Assembly (NCBI RefSeq): GCF_905220415.1 | Contig: NC_059551.1 | Span: 6,892,001-6,956,000 of the forward strand | Direction: 5' to 3' | Source: Colias croceus | Lineage: Eukaryota > Arthropoda > Insecta > Lepidoptera > Pieridae | Length of the DNA: 64,000 bases | Shown here: positions 37,401 through 52,900 of the stretch, one piece after another | Numbering within the stretch: position 1 is the stretch's first letter | Layout: the number at the start of each line of letters is the position of its first letter | Notes under the pieces: generated by a model | Seen by the model: only the letters and a program-made list of their open reading frames with translations | Told to the model about the DNA's origin: nothing | The model's database searches: none | Position numbers and translations under genes: made by a program

Positions 37401-40400
37401 AAAAAGTAATCATGTAAGCTAATTTTGCACGCGCAAACTGTATACTGATGGGAATCTTTGTAATCCCGATAGACGTAATTGCAATAATCCGAGTATCATT
37501 GTTGATATATCCAGTATATTCGAGTATTAAAGATAATTGTGACAAAGGTGCGATAATTAACGCGCTCACACGCCGCTGACAGGCATCTGGCGTAGTGGGG
37601 AAGCTGTTGACTGATCGTCTCCGGGCACTCGTTAGATCATGACTAATACACGACACATTTTACGACTGCGGACTTCGATGAACCATAAAACTTTAACTAG
37701 CAACAGTTAACGCGGGTGTATTTTAGTTTCGCAGACTGTGTACAGGATATGAGGCTATTGAGGAGCACCATTTTTGTAAAAGAATAAGATAAGAGTATCA
37801 ATAAATAGTGTCACACTTGATAGAACATATCAAAACAGACTCGCAGACATGGTTTGGGCGGTTAGATACTGTACACTGAAAAATGACAATGGGTGAAATT
37901 GGTTTTGGCAACGGAAACGTTGTCTAAACAATCGAGCTGCTACCCTGCTATAAATTAAATATTATTTTGGTGAATATCTAAATGAATTGTTTAGCTCTAT
38001 CTGTAATATTTGTCGTTTAAAGGGTTTCACCTCCAAATCTTACCTGCACAATTGGCAACAATATCATAACAGTAGTATTGACTTGACTTGGAACAAACGT
38101 GACGTCAAAACATCACGTGCCTTATAAATTGAAAACATAAAATGATATAGACTTGCTATATGCCTATTTACCTTAAACAATTTCTTGTCGAGAAGTTTTC
38201 CGCAATGGAAACAGATGTCCCAGTGTCTTATTTTGGTGACCTCGTAAATTCATGAGTCACTGGATCTCTTTGATCGGTGGCATTAATATGTTTTCGATTC
38301 GACGTCAAGAGTCGGGACGGCTCACAGACTCTTCTAATTGCGTCAGTCTGGTGACATTTATAAGCAGACTTTTTATTAGCCGATAGTTTTTTCAATCGCT
38401 GACGGTTTTACGCATTTTCTAGATAAAATCCCCAACTAAAGAGATTGGCATGGTTCGCGGCTTAATTAAGATGTACAGCTAGCACACGGATAAAAGAAAA
38501 CGAGAATATTTTATAACGACAACTGTAATTAGCTAGGAAAGATTGAAAAGCTGACACCTACTTTAAAGTCGTGTGCCAGAAAGTCACTGAATGTACAAAC
38601 TTTTAATCTTAGATTAACGTAGAGCAGATGACAGGGAGTTACGTAGAACATACAACTTTAAAAAAATCTGATTCACCCAAGACACTTACATTCGATCCGG
38701 AAATATCTGCAGTACGAAATTAGGTGTCCTTGTGCGCTGTTTTTAAACAAATATATAAAGGACAATAATACTCGCATTTTAAATTAGTGATGAGACAATC
38801 CAAATAATTTATTGGCGTGTATACGTTCATATTTTTCTTTAACGTTTCATATGGCAGGAACTTTATTAAAAATATACGACTGGGGTTAATTTTGTTTCTG
38901 TGAATCAAGTGGCCAGATTACAAGTGACACGTAAATTTAAAGAAAGTAGTTTAATATAAGACGAAATTTGTGGTGATATATTGATGCTCTTTAAATATGG
39001 GTAGAAACTTAGCACGATTGATGGCCGCAGAAATGCGTGGACTGTGAAATATACGTCTTAAAAGCAAACGAATGTGCGCTGTCAGTGAAATACTACTTGG
39101 GTATTTAGCGCCTATTGTAAGGAGGGCAGTTTACAATTTCGTGCCAACTTCTACGGCAAAATAAGATCTAGGGCAATCCTCGTTAACGCTCTGTGTACGT
39201 GATCGGATCCAGATCACATCAAAGAACAACATCGAGACACAAATCATTAGCAATTAATTGATATATTGGGTAACTAAACAGTTTTATCTATAGAGGATAT
39301 TCAAAACGATTTCGACTTCGAAAGACTTTTTTTTCAAGTTCTTGGCTAAGAATATCTATTTTCCAGAAATCTTAGTAGAACAGGGAAAAGCGAATAATAT
39401 TTATGAAGACCATTTTCCTTGAACGTGTGTTATAGTTTCACGTTTGAGCACAGAATACGACAGGTCAAGGATAAAAGAAACCTACAAACTTTATGTTACT
39501 TAATTATTACCGTTGCATGTTATGTAGTATTCTATCATTGGTATTTTTATTGATTCTTACGCAGTACTTCAAGTATAACTAAATCAAACAATGTTGTACT
39601 TGCTAATTGCTAATCTATTACACTTATAATATTAATAAGACCAGTTTGATGATCAAATATACCAAACAAAATATATTACAATACGCAGTACAAATTTTTG
39701 CCAGCAGGCCATTGAACATGAAATATGAATGATGCAACGGGATCTGAATCAGCCTCTCACACAGTTAATATTTCACGCTATAACAGTCTAGTGGAGAGTT
39801 AAAAAGTGTAGTATAATGGCAGCAACAGGAAGCAATACAAAAGCGATTGGCAAAGGCATCGTTGTGAAATAGCGCGGGCTGAGTCACGCGTGTATTTCGG
39901 AGGTGCGCTCCCAAATACGTTACGGCACTCAAACTGATTTTAACAATGTTGGAAAAAAATGTTTCTCTCTAATTTAAATGTGCTGCGTCATAATGAAAAT
40001 GCCTTTAATTGATTTTTTGCCGCAAGACTTAACGTGGCCTGTACCTGTTCTTATTGTATTGGTGAAATAAGAATAACAATTCACGAATTCCACCACCATT
40101 AGTTCAGGATACATCGCCCATTTTTGAAAGTGACTACTATCAAGCTGATTTTCCGTTTGTAGCTTTATTTTGATGAGACACCGAATAATTTCGTGTACGA
40201 AACTCTCGATAGTGGTAGCTAACAGAGATAACAAGGATAAAATTTTTTGATTTGATGGTTCTCAAATATTTATTACGCAATTTGTAGGACAATATGTCTG
40301 TTGAATTATATAAACATTAACTAAGTCAAAACAAAAAAATCAGCTTGTTAGTAATCATTTATGATGACCTCGTTATCGATACACTTTGGAAAGGGGGACT

Positions 40401-40933
40401 CTTTGAACATACCATAGATTTTGTAGGACAAATATTTTTTCGAATAATTTAGGTAATTATCTTGAGATTGAACAAAAAAAAATTCAGTTAGTAATAAATA
40501 TTTGAGAACCATCAAATCAAAATTTTTTATCCTTGTTATCTCTGTTAGCTACCACAATCGAGACTTTGGTACACGAAATTATTGGGCGTCTCATCAAAAT
40601 AAAGCTACAAACGGAAAATTAGCTTGATAGTAGTCACTTGCAAAAATGGGCGATGTATCCTGAACTACATATACAAAGGTAAATTAAACAAGTCATGTGA
40701 TTCCTTTATCTATTTTCATTATTTCTTGCAATGTATCAGCTATCAATTTGCAATTTTTCAGTCCAGCAACTAAGTCACTTTTAGTTTTCACACTGAAATA
40801 GTTCCTCTATGATATGTTTATTTGATTAACAGCAAAAGAACGTGTATTCACTTAAAATATAGTATTCTATCTATGAATCAAATCTGATAATTCTCAACGG
40901 ACAGCAAAATTGATTAAAGTTGAACGAACGTTA

Positions 40934-40969
<36 letters not shown>

Positions 40970-43900
40970 AACGCGCTTTTATTTCAAAATATTTTACAGT
41001 TAATGAAATAAGACATTTCTAGTAAATAAATAAATTGAAATTTTATCAAACAGCTTGGCTAACTTCTAATTTTTTTATATTACGACAGAAAGCTCTAAGT
41101 ACAAATAGATACAATCATATATACAGTTTAATAAGAAAAACATGATATTAATATCAGCGTTGAAATATACCCCCTTAGTGTTCAGAGTTTTGTAAACACG
41201 TGAAGAAGTAAATGACCTGTCCTTGAATCTATTTAGTTACTTATTGCTTATTTGTTTTATAAAACAGGTATTACTTATTGTAAAGAAAATATAAAAGGGT
41301 GCGAAATCGTCAATCGTGAGATAAGAAGTAAATAAGATACAAAACCTATTCAACATGAATACGATAAACAAATTAGATACTTATTGTTATTTCAATGAAA
41401 AAATATAGCAGGAATAGGCAGTGTAAAAATTAAATATTTAATTTATTATCGGAAGTCTAGTATTGGAAACGCATAAAAACTGCAAGACCATGGATTTTAT
41501 GGGAACGTTAGCAAGTTTGCGTAAGCAATGTGCGACCGCTCCTGGCTCGCTAGTGACGCAGGCGCGAGCCCCGACCTACTTACGTTGTCAAAAAATCAGC
41601 GATATTCTTTTAGACGATTATATCGGGAGGGCTTCTGTTCTAAATAGAAATAAACTTTGTCGTGTATTTTGATTATATCTACAGCGGTGGTTAGTCATAA
41701 CGATCCAATGCCAACGGCCCGGTTGCGCACCACCATCGATGCTATAAAGGCAATTGTGTTCCAGGCTGAATCACCGCTAAGCGCCGTCTGCAAAATGTCT
41801 CACCGCTCCTCATTTGTTTCTTTCGACTTTCGCCAAAGTCTAAACAGTCGCGGAGTCGGACGAGACGCTATTCCAAATAAAACGATAACTTGTCGAGGAG
41901 TTCTTTTAAATGGAACATCAAAACAAACGTCGTAACTCATGTGTAATCACCGAGGGCCGCTTAGCACTATAAACAGTCGCGTAAACAGAATATTTTTGAC
42001 TTCAAAGACCTCACTGGAAGAGCACAGCTGGTACAAAAGGTCGAGCATAAATCTCGAGAGAGCGACGTCGAAACAAAAACGCTTAGGAAATAGTGTAACG
42101 TGCTCATTGAAGGTACATCCTAATTGTTCACTTGAATGCTCGCTCACAAAATAATTAGAAATGATTCATCGTCTCAACGAAAACTTCTATCGACGCCGGG
42201 TGGCTGTTTGCCGAAAGATTTGGCATTGCCTTTGGACAGCCAATGATCCCAGTGTTTGATAGTTTATAAATTTACTACAAGTGCGCGACGCTTAGCTGCT
42301 TTTTATTTTGGTTGGTAAAAGATAGTACCCCGTGAAATGTATTAATTATTATACGTATGATTGTAATATTTTGATTGTTAGGTTATCGGGAATATAATTT
42401 TGTTCTTACAATGATATTTCGATTGATTGATTAATTTATATATTTACCTACCTATTTTGTCCAAGTAACATATGATAATTTGAACTCGTTTTTTCGATCA
42501 TTGGATTAACATTAAGAAATAACATAATTTGGTAGAAAAATAAATGATAATATAATAGCGTAAATTATATATAACTATGTACGAGATGAAAGCAATTCAA
42601 TCAGATTTAGATTATTAAGTGAAATTTAGATCTTTTTTCCATTACATAACCAAACACCATGGAACACAAAAAAGCCGTACAGTTCGTCTGTTAGTAAATT
42701 ACAATGTAAGTATATGTATTATTATGATCCTATTAATAAGTGTGATGTTTGATTCAAGTTATAAATATTACCCTTGCACTATTGCACAATGCATAACAAC
42801 GAAAAAACGCATCTTTCCACACTCATGATACTTACTCATGAAAACGTCAACAAACACTTGCAATTTATTGCTATTCGGCTGCACTGTTATCGAAACTTGA
42901 ACCGAGCAATCCGTTTGCGGCATCTCACTGGTCTATAGCACACATGGGAACATTAGTATCGCATTAGTTCGGTACGAGCACGCGTGTAGAGCGCTAAACC
43001 CTCGGATCGACTACGAATGCATCTGGTTGCACCGATGCGCCGGCTGGCCGCGGCGGCGCGAGACTGTTCGACGTCGAGCCCGCGCCATGCCTCCCCAATA
43101 AACCTAAATTAGATTAATTGTAGCGAGCTGATTCATGCGTGCACGCGCGATGCGTCTCTGTTGACATCGGACAAATGTGTCGGATCAATTTAACAATCGT
43201 GGATTACGCGTCACGTTCGGTGCCCGCTTTTAATGTAGTTATAAACAACTCGAAAGCTAAGCGTTTATAAAAATCGCGCGTGAGTGTACCTACGTGTTTT
43301 GCTACGTTTAATTTGGCTGTGATTACTACAGCTTGATTAAATTAAGAATCGATGCTAAGAAAATAGTAACTGATAAACACATAAGTAGCCGTGTGACATT
43401 TAGTTGATGTGAAAATAAATATTACTAGGCTCTAGTCTTTTTTTATCTTCTTGATTCATAACTTCCTATATTTATTTAGAGCAAACTTTATTTATTAACA
43501 AGTGATAACTGCGTTAAAAACAACCGACTTCAAACTTGCACTTGCAAAATTTACAAATACCTACAGACAAAAATGCTCATAAAATAAAAACTACTGGGCC
43601 TATCCGAATAAAATTTTTATGGGACCAATTCGACACCATCCCGCATCGAACAAAAAAAGAATCACGTAAATCGGTTCAGAAACCTCGGAGTAATCGGTGT
43701 ACATACATAAAAAAAAAAAAAAAAAAATATACCGGCCGAATTGATAACCTCCTCCTTTTTTTTGAAGTCGGTTAAAAATGAAATATTTATTTAAAATATC
43801 GAATAGGGAATATAATACTCAATTTTTAAGGTTCGTCCTATACATTAAAATTGTATAAATTGGTTAAGATTAATTTTGTTATTTGTAAGCAATCTAACCA

Positions 43901-46900
43901 GATTAATATTATCAATGCAAAAGTTACTCTGCCACGTTCACCTCAACATAATATATAAATACTTAGATGGAACTTTGAACATCAGCTACTTTTCCACTTA
44001 TACAAGGGAAATAACTTATTTAGTATGAAAACATATACCTACACAGTTAAAATAACTAAACGATTGTGCCATTGTATTTATATGCATAGAAAGATGTTTA
44101 TCAGATAATTGCAGTAGCGTTTAGTCATAAAACGTAACTGCCTCATGTAATCACTTAGTGGAATTCGCAGAAAACGGATCGATTCTCAAAGGCCGAAAGT
44201 ATATAAAAAATCGACACGTGTTTATGTTAGCGGGTGAGAAGCAAGGGGCCTGCCGCCCATGGGAGTGTTACGACTTATTTACATCACGATACTGTTATTA
44301 CACTTGCGTTGAATAACATGGTCACAATTCATTATACAGTACATATTGGTCTATAATTAAATGTACATAGTAGATAGGGCAAAATGCGATATAGACTAAG
44401 AAACGCTTGCCGATTATTATTTTTTTATATTACTTGTAGTTGTTATGTAGTAACTAATAAGTAATATGTTGGTGCAACTCTAACTTGGTAAACAAGAAGA
44501 TTTATTTAAGAGTTTGTGACCATTATTTAACAAAAGTACGATACCCATAATATCAAACCATGAACCCATTGAACACGTAAATCATTAGCTTTATTGTGGC
44601 TTTAATAAACCAAAATAATTTCCACTCAAAATGGACAAAATCCTAAAATCATTCATCATCAACAAACAGATCTTTGTGTAGCCATCATTTGCCGGAAGCA
44701 TAAGATAAACAGGAACAGTCTAGCCGTTTGCGCGGACGCCGCGGCCGGTCAATATTGACGCGACAGGAAACGCGTGCTTTCAACGCCTAGATAATGGAAT
44801 TTGAGAGCACCAAGAGTCAAAGAGTCGTAGTGAACAAAGAAATGAAATCGAGAAGAATATCTTGATCGTGTTGGTTTGAATGGAGGAGCAACATGAGCAA
44901 CAAAGAAAAAGTGAAGAATATCTTGACTGTGTAAATGTTGAATGGAGAATCTAAACAGGTTTGAACACTAGCAGTAGGCTAAGTAAATCTTGAAATGTAA
45001 ATATGTATGTAACTGATAAGAATTGTCTATCAACGGCTCTATTATAAGCATTTTTTGAGAATAATTTACCTTACCTACATAGTAATTTTTTCTCACAATA
45101 GTTTCGGTTTTTTAGTCTAAATGATTATCAAAAATAACTTTTCTTTTTACAGTGTTGGTGTTAATTTTCAATTACTAAAATATTAATAATTGATATACAA
45201 AATGGGCAGTTTTATTGCAAAAATCTATTTAAAATAAGTATTTACTTAGCCATGAAACGTTATTGATAGAATTTAATTTATCTCCACAACAGTTTCCGTA
45301 TACGCTCATTAAAATACATCACCAGATGTATTGTGAATCATTATATAAATGTTGATTAATCGAGCCGAGACTTCCTGGAGGCAGACCCAAACAGACTAGC
45401 GGGAATAAAACAAGGAACTCGTAATAGCGAACAACCCCGTTCACGATCTAACAATACTTTAGATCGGTCGTTGGTCCCACATCGCGGTTCCTAGAAGGTA
45501 AGCGGACACAGTCTAAAATAGTTTGGCCTCTTCCGAGAAACGTGACTCACACGGGACCGTCCTGAAACGCATCTGCTCCGAGCACACACAATCCCCTAGT
45601 CGAATTTAATGCAACCGAAATACCCATCGCCTCCATTATAACGCGTTTAGACACGCACCACCTCAATCATGTGACTAAAAATCGTTATTCATTCATTTTT
45701 CTAATTTTATACCTGAGACCTTGAAGTGAAATAGGTCGCTCGCGTTAATTCAGGAAAATTAGATTTTTAGCACGCGTATAAAATGAGAATATCGTTGCTA
45801 TCGCTAATCAAATGGGTCATCGGAAATTGGCAATAAACAATGCTGAAAAACACACCGGACTTTCTATCAACGCCGCAATTACATTAAGCTAAAGATGCTT
45901 TTTATTATTTACACCCACAGCAAACAACAGGCCACTTAAAAATATACGTTTCTTAAAAAATATATGAGGAAAAATTTAGTCATTTCCTTTTTATCTCTTT
46001 CATTGTTGTTTTAAATCCCAAACTATTTCTGTCAAATATATTTATCGTTAAACATTTTCATTTTCCTGTTTGCCTTCTATTTCTCCAGTATAATAAAGTT
46101 CTTTGTCAGTTGTTTAAATGTGTGCGTTAGCGCATAACAAAAATACTAATTAATAAAAAATAATAATTAAGACATCATTTCAACAACATTTCAACTTAAA
46201 CATAAAATAAATTATAATTATCGCATAAAACATAACACGAAAATCAAATATGCCGACTGTACTACGCTGAGCAACGCCCAAACTATTCGCAAACGCATCT
46301 TGTCAAATGGCAAAGTTGTTTGTTGCCATGGTTCCGAGAACCCCCGTCTCTCAGCTCTTATCTTTAAATAATTAAACGGTTAGACCAGCGCCCAGAGCTT
46401 CTAGGAAACGGTTAGCTGAGTTTTGTTTTATCGTTTCTTTCGTTTACTTAATAAATTTCAGAACGATTACCCGTGGGGCCGTGGATACTTAGTTTATACG
46501 ATCAGATCGTTTTTAATGTGAATTCTGATAAAATGTATACACTTTTGTGTAATTTAAGTTCAAAAGAATAAGCAATATTCAACCTTATTGTATTAATTAT
46601 AGTGCTCTTCCTATAAGTTTAATTAAATGAATATATAATGCTTCGACTAATATAGGATCAACCATGGTGTTCAACATGTACAATGATATAACCGGAATTA
46701 CGATGGAAGATTACCACAACTTGAATGAATGAAAATTCTTTATAATACACCTTATAGGACAATTTAAAACACATAATAACTTATTTAACAATGTACAGAG
46801 GGCGGCCGTATCGCTAACAGCGATCTCTGCCAGGCAACCCAAACGACTAAGGACAAATGCTGAGTATGGTGGACAGTTGTGCTCAATAAATTAAATAAAA

Positions 46901-49900
46901 AACAACAACATCCTATTAAAATTCGAGTTTTGGTTTGGTTTGTCCTCTGACATTGTTGACTACGAGACTCTTACATAAATAATGCATATCTATCTCCATG
47001 ATTCGTAATAACATTAAAAGCTCTCTATTAATCAGACAATATGGAAACTGGTAGTATTGTAAAAAGTGTATGACCTAATATATTAAGTATAGATATTAAA
47101 ATACTGATCTAAATCTGCATCGTATGAAAATTCATGAATTTAATTCAGGATTATAAATGGCAACGCATAAAGCGTGTACCGTCAACAAAATGTGATAATT
47201 ATTAAAATATAATCATATCATATTTAGAGGGAATCAATAGGATGAATACATATTTTCGTCATCATAATTAAATTTTACAGTCGAGAAGCTTAGATGTGGT
47301 CTTGTTGACAAATATTTGAAATTGCGTCTGTCGCAGAGTCCCATATCACATATTTTTTTTAGTAAGAGTTGATGGCACAATTTTAGACGTAACTTTTGAT
47401 TTAATATTTTTGTGGATGAATAATTGTCACTATTTCCTGTCAAAACATGTGTAGCTGTCGAAAACTATAAATTGCCGCTTTCCTTTGAATCGTGGCGCAT
47501 TAGTACGAATCATGCCTAGGGGCTCGGACGTTGTTTATACAATGTTCGACCCAACTACCCTCACTTTGTTAATAGTCGTTGACTTGCTGCGTTTTGTTAT
47601 CAACTACTTACATCAATTAGGTAGCGATGTAGAATCGCAGTACATTCTTATTGCATTCAAATTAATATTTAACCCGGTTTCGCGTGTAATTTCTTATAAT
47701 ATTATAACTCTCTAGTTTGTGAAAGCACTAAGGAATCCAATAATAATAATGTATATTTTTATGCCAAACCAGTCAATCATTATAAATAAGATAATATAAT
47801 TATAAATAAAATGTTAGTTATTTGTATATCAAATACGATAAAGGTCATCTATAGCCGAATGTACGAATGTATTTTAAACCGTACTTCAAGTTTTACATAA
47901 CTAAGTACACACAGGAGTCGTATATTTAGAGATATGTAGTATAAATCAGTACACACGGTACCAATGTATGGCCAACTAAAACTGCGTATATTTAATAGGT
48001 ACTTCTGAAGTGCTTTCCGTGCTGATATGTATAACAGCTGAAGACGGCCAGAGCAATGATAGTTATGACACACGTACCACAATGTTGCGGGTTGCCATAC
48101 CTATTATTTTATTATATGGCAATGTTGAAATACATATTTATATAATATGTATACAGACTGCATTCAGTAAAACATTTATAGCATTTCGATATGCGAAATC
48201 AATATTTTAATATGTATAACAATCGAAAAATCTGTTGAATAAATTAATAACAGGGCATAAAAAATTGCTAATAATATCATTTAGACACACTTGTGTCAAT
48301 TGAATGTTGAAGACAAAAAATTGTTCGTAAGTTTGAACTGAAGAAGCATTTTCTTGGATAGCTGTTGAGGGTAAACCGCAGGAAAATCCCAAAAAATCGG
48401 AACAAATTACAAAAAACCCATTATTATCAAGTTTTCACGACAATTTTGTTTCCTACTCAACCGACATCCTCAAGCCAACCAAAACTTATCGAAATCCCAA
48501 GAACCACATCTTCTACGAACCACTCTACACGTCTGCCAGAACAAAATACATATACCAAAAGAAAAAGACCAGATAAATAACATTACATATGAATCAGCGC
48601 ACGCGCATGTCCTGGCAAGGATTCCGCTATTTCTATAACATTGCTCATCCGAGCGATGCGTTGCGAACTATTTGGCAGTTGAATCATCTTGCGTTTCATG
48701 GTATTTCTTTTCTTTATGGTGTTTTGTACGCTTTTTGTTAAATGGTTAGGATAAAGAGATGAGTAATCCATACTAATATTATAAATGCGAAAGTAACTGT
48801 CTGTCTGTCTGTTACTCAATCACGCCTAAACTACAGAACCAATTTGCATGAAATTTGATATGGAGATATTTTGATACCCGAGGAAGGACATAGGCAACCT
48901 TTTATTGCAAAATATGTACCACGGGCGAAGCCGGGGCGGACCACTAGTACTTAATGTATGGATAGTTTTTTTTGCCCATTTCAAGCGACGTAGTTCTAGT
49001 AAAAATCACGTCTTCAATCGACACTTGTTTTTTTATTGTTTTTTACTAGTATGTAGTTCTTGTAATCGGCACACAAGGAAAACATGAACACAAATGAAGT
49101 GATGATTACTAATAACGTGTAATTGAAATAAAAAAAAAATAATACAAAATAAAGAGCACTGCAAAAAATACTTCCTGCTGCTAAATTATTTTTTCAATGG
49201 TAATAAGCGGTAATCAAATATGGCGGTCGAATTATATAATCTGTAAAACCTAATACATAATAGTATCGATGTTGTGACACACCCCGGACACTCCATACAA
49301 AATTATAGTTTTGACAGTCACACTGTAGAGACTGCAAATGTGTGTGTAAACTCTTTATGGTTGGCACATTTGTGACTAGCGTAAAAAAAAATTCGCGTTT
49401 TTCTGATGAAATACATCCGTAAACAGCACAATATCTAACCATTTTCTACGAAAAACGATAATCACAAATCCAAAATAATAAAATTGCTTTAAGTCAATTT
49501 GATTAATGTTGTCAATCTTCGTTGCGTTTCGTCTAAAGACGTCGTTGGTATCGTCCTTGCGGGGAAATGGGTACCATAACATGTCTGATCGTGCGGGGTG
49601 AGGTAAGTGTTTAATTTTGGCGGGAGGCGGAGAGTGTCCGTTCTGTAGCGTTTAGCTACTATTATGTATTCTGTGGTTGTGATTTAAAAGTCGATTTGTC
49701 TTTGTTTTGTGTGTACAGACGTTAATGTATTTTAATTCACGTTTTATTTAAATCTACAAGGCCGAGGTTCAGAGACTTGTTAGTAAAATTAAAGCACTTT
49801 TATATTACAAAATGTATTTAATGAAAAAAACTGTTATTATAATTACACCCTGGAAAGAAAATAAACCGTGAAAAAAAATTAAGTATAATGAAAATTAGAC

Positions 49901-52900
49901 TAATGAAAAATCGTATAATAACAATTAATGTCTATTTTCCAACCGCAATTTGCTCGTATGCATTTCGCAATATGGACGTCCGCCATTTCAAACGAATTTC
50001 CTCTTTTCACTTCTTTCAAGATTTATATTCGCAACGAAAATCATATTATGCTATTTGGCAAGGCATAAATCGATACATCATGAAACACATACAAAACAAA
50101 TATAGCATTTCCAATATAATAATTATTTCGAATATCTGCAGTCTATCTAGATTTATATAAAAAAGACTCTTATCAGCTTACAGCTTGCTTTTAAATGTCA
50201 AAGTTTCGATTAGAATCGGTGAAACCGGCCCCTACATTTTTATTTTTATCTGCTCATAGTCTACAAATGATCGCAAATGCATAAATAGTAAAAAAAAAAC
50301 GACGCGTGGCACTCGGGGACTGCCGCGGTAAAGCATGCTATGCCTTCAAGCCACCTTCAAGCCCGTCGGAGTGGGGAGCGTGAGGTTTTTTTCGTTACGG
50401 AATTTCTCGATTCGGTCCCGCGCTCAAGGCCCGCGATAGAAGCTATGCAACAGCTTAAAAAAAATCTATAAAAGTTACTCACCAATAGGGACGAACTTAT
50501 CAAAGCCGCCAGTATTTCTAACCTCCACGTAACCGTCGATGTCTTGTAGCGGCAGATCCCGCAGCTCCCACGCGTTCTGAAATTTTGTTCATGAAGAATA
50601 TTATATTTATTGGAAAAGATTTATTAAATGTTCAAACTCGAACTTTTAGTTTAGGTTCTAGTTAGCTAGTTAGTTCTTAGTTTTAGGTAGTTCTAGGTTC
50701 ATATTATTTAATATAATACTAGAAAAGTTAAGTGATTTTGTGTCATCAAAGTTTATACAGCAAAAAAAAGATCTGACAAGAAACTGTGACGTATTAAATA
50801 ATTATTAATTTGACCTTTTAAATTAACAGATATTTATATTTCTAAATAGTGTTGGATGAAATAAATATAGAAAAAAGGATTTATTAACCCATTGAGCCCC
50901 AAGCGGCCCGATCGGTCCCAGACACAATAGATTCTATTATGTCTGTGGTTCCGGGGGCTGAGTTATTAAAGCTGAACTTGTATTATAAAAGATTTGTTAA
51001 CCCAATTTCTAATGTTTACAATATTCTATATATATGTTTTATTTGAATACACAATATCGTTGAAATAAAAGGTAAGTGTTAACATCAGGGCTCTTTTAAC
51101 ATCAACATACCATACTTAATTTCCTTTGAATAAACTTTCAAAATACGATTTTAACCTTTTATTAGTATTTTTTTTTTCAAGTGAAATTATTAATAAAAAC
51201 ATGTGGTCTAGTTCAATCTTACCGGATCTACTTCAATTTGCAGCGGAGTTTGATACTGCGCATCCACTGGCCTCATATTTCCATTATACTCCCGTATCGG
51301 CGTCATTGGACTATTTGCCGCGCTCAACCTATCACAGTAATTCTGATTATAGTCCTCTTTCCTCGAAGAATTATTATAACTTAAAGCTGAGGGAGTCCGA
51401 GCCGGTGATAGTTTTTCATTCTCCCTATTCCAATACTGTTCTATATCTATATGCCGAGGGTTCATATTGCCGATATTGTAATTCACTAACGGAGACGGCC
51501 CCCGAGGGGTAGACGATTCACTGAAAATGTTAGGGCTTCTAAACACTCGTAATGTATCTTGTGGTGTGCTTCCTTCGCTTGGCATATACGTCCTATCTGA
51601 AAGGACAGGCGAATTTAATTTGTTCATTGCTACAGCTGGTGATCTACCAGGCTCTTGTTGTTCAGGTTTTTTCACTTGCGGAATCTTTAACAGAGTTCTT
51701 TCGTCCTCTCGAGATGCAGCCGGTTTAGGCTGCGGTTCTGACATGAGATGTTGGAGCCTATTCACTTGGCTTTCGACATAACTGTTCGCTCTGGGCGACA
51801 GTGGTTTCCCTGTATTCCTGTATATCGAATTGGAAGAGGTTTCGTTTGAATAATGTATGGGATTGTGTGCTTGTGTTAAACTTTCTGTTTCCGTTTCGAA
51901 GCTATCCCGTGTATCGTACATCATGTAGCCGTCTTCGGAGCATTCCTCGTCGTCTTCTTCGAGGTCATCAAAGTTGATGGGCGTGTCAGCGCCAGGGAAG
52001 AATTCACACAGTGCTTTCATTATCTCCACTACCTACAATTTCAATGAGAGCATTAATAAGTTAAAAGTTTTGATTTTGTTGAAGAAATTTCACAATTCTG
52101 TCTCTATCAATAAAAATTTAATACAGCTATCACAATAATAGTTCAGGATACATCGCCCATTTTTGCAAGTGACTACTATCAAGCTAATTTTCCGTTTGTA
52201 GCTTTATTTTGATGAGACGCCCAATAATTTCGTGTACGAAAGTCTCGATTGTGGTAGCTAACAGAGATAACAAGGATAAAAATTTTTGATTTGATGGTTC
52301 TCAAATATTTATTACTAACTGAATGAATTTTTTTTGTTCAATCTCAAGATAATTACCTAAATTATTCGAAAAAATATTTGTCCTACAAAATCTATGGTTT
52401 GTTCAAAGAGTCCCCCTTTCCAAAGTGTATCGATAACGAGGTCATCATAAATGATTACTAACAAGCTGATTTTTTTGTTTTCACTTAGTTAATGTTTATA
52501 TAATTCAACAGACATATTGTCCTACAAATTGCGTAATAAATATTTGAGAACCATCAAATCAAAAAATTTTATCCTTGTTATCTCTGTTAGCTACCACAAT
52601 CGAGTTTCGTACACGAAATTATTCGGTGTCTCATCAAAATAAAGCTACAAACGGAAAATCAGCTTGATAGTAGTCACTTGCAAAAATGGGCGATGTATCC
52701 TGAACTATAAAAAGTTATATGTATATTGGACACCAATCAAAATTGTAAATTCTTAAATAGGACAATATAAAAGTATGTATTTAAACTATTTACAGAACTT
52801 TCCATGTTTTGAATGTAAAGCATATTTTTAAATAAAAGCCAATCATATTGTTTTTCGTATGCATGTTTTTCCTATAATGTATTAGGAGATAACAAGATTC

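Noticed and set aside
51126..51512. 128-codon plus-strand open frame
   Set aside because: Shadow of Tak1 exon 6 on the opposite strand.
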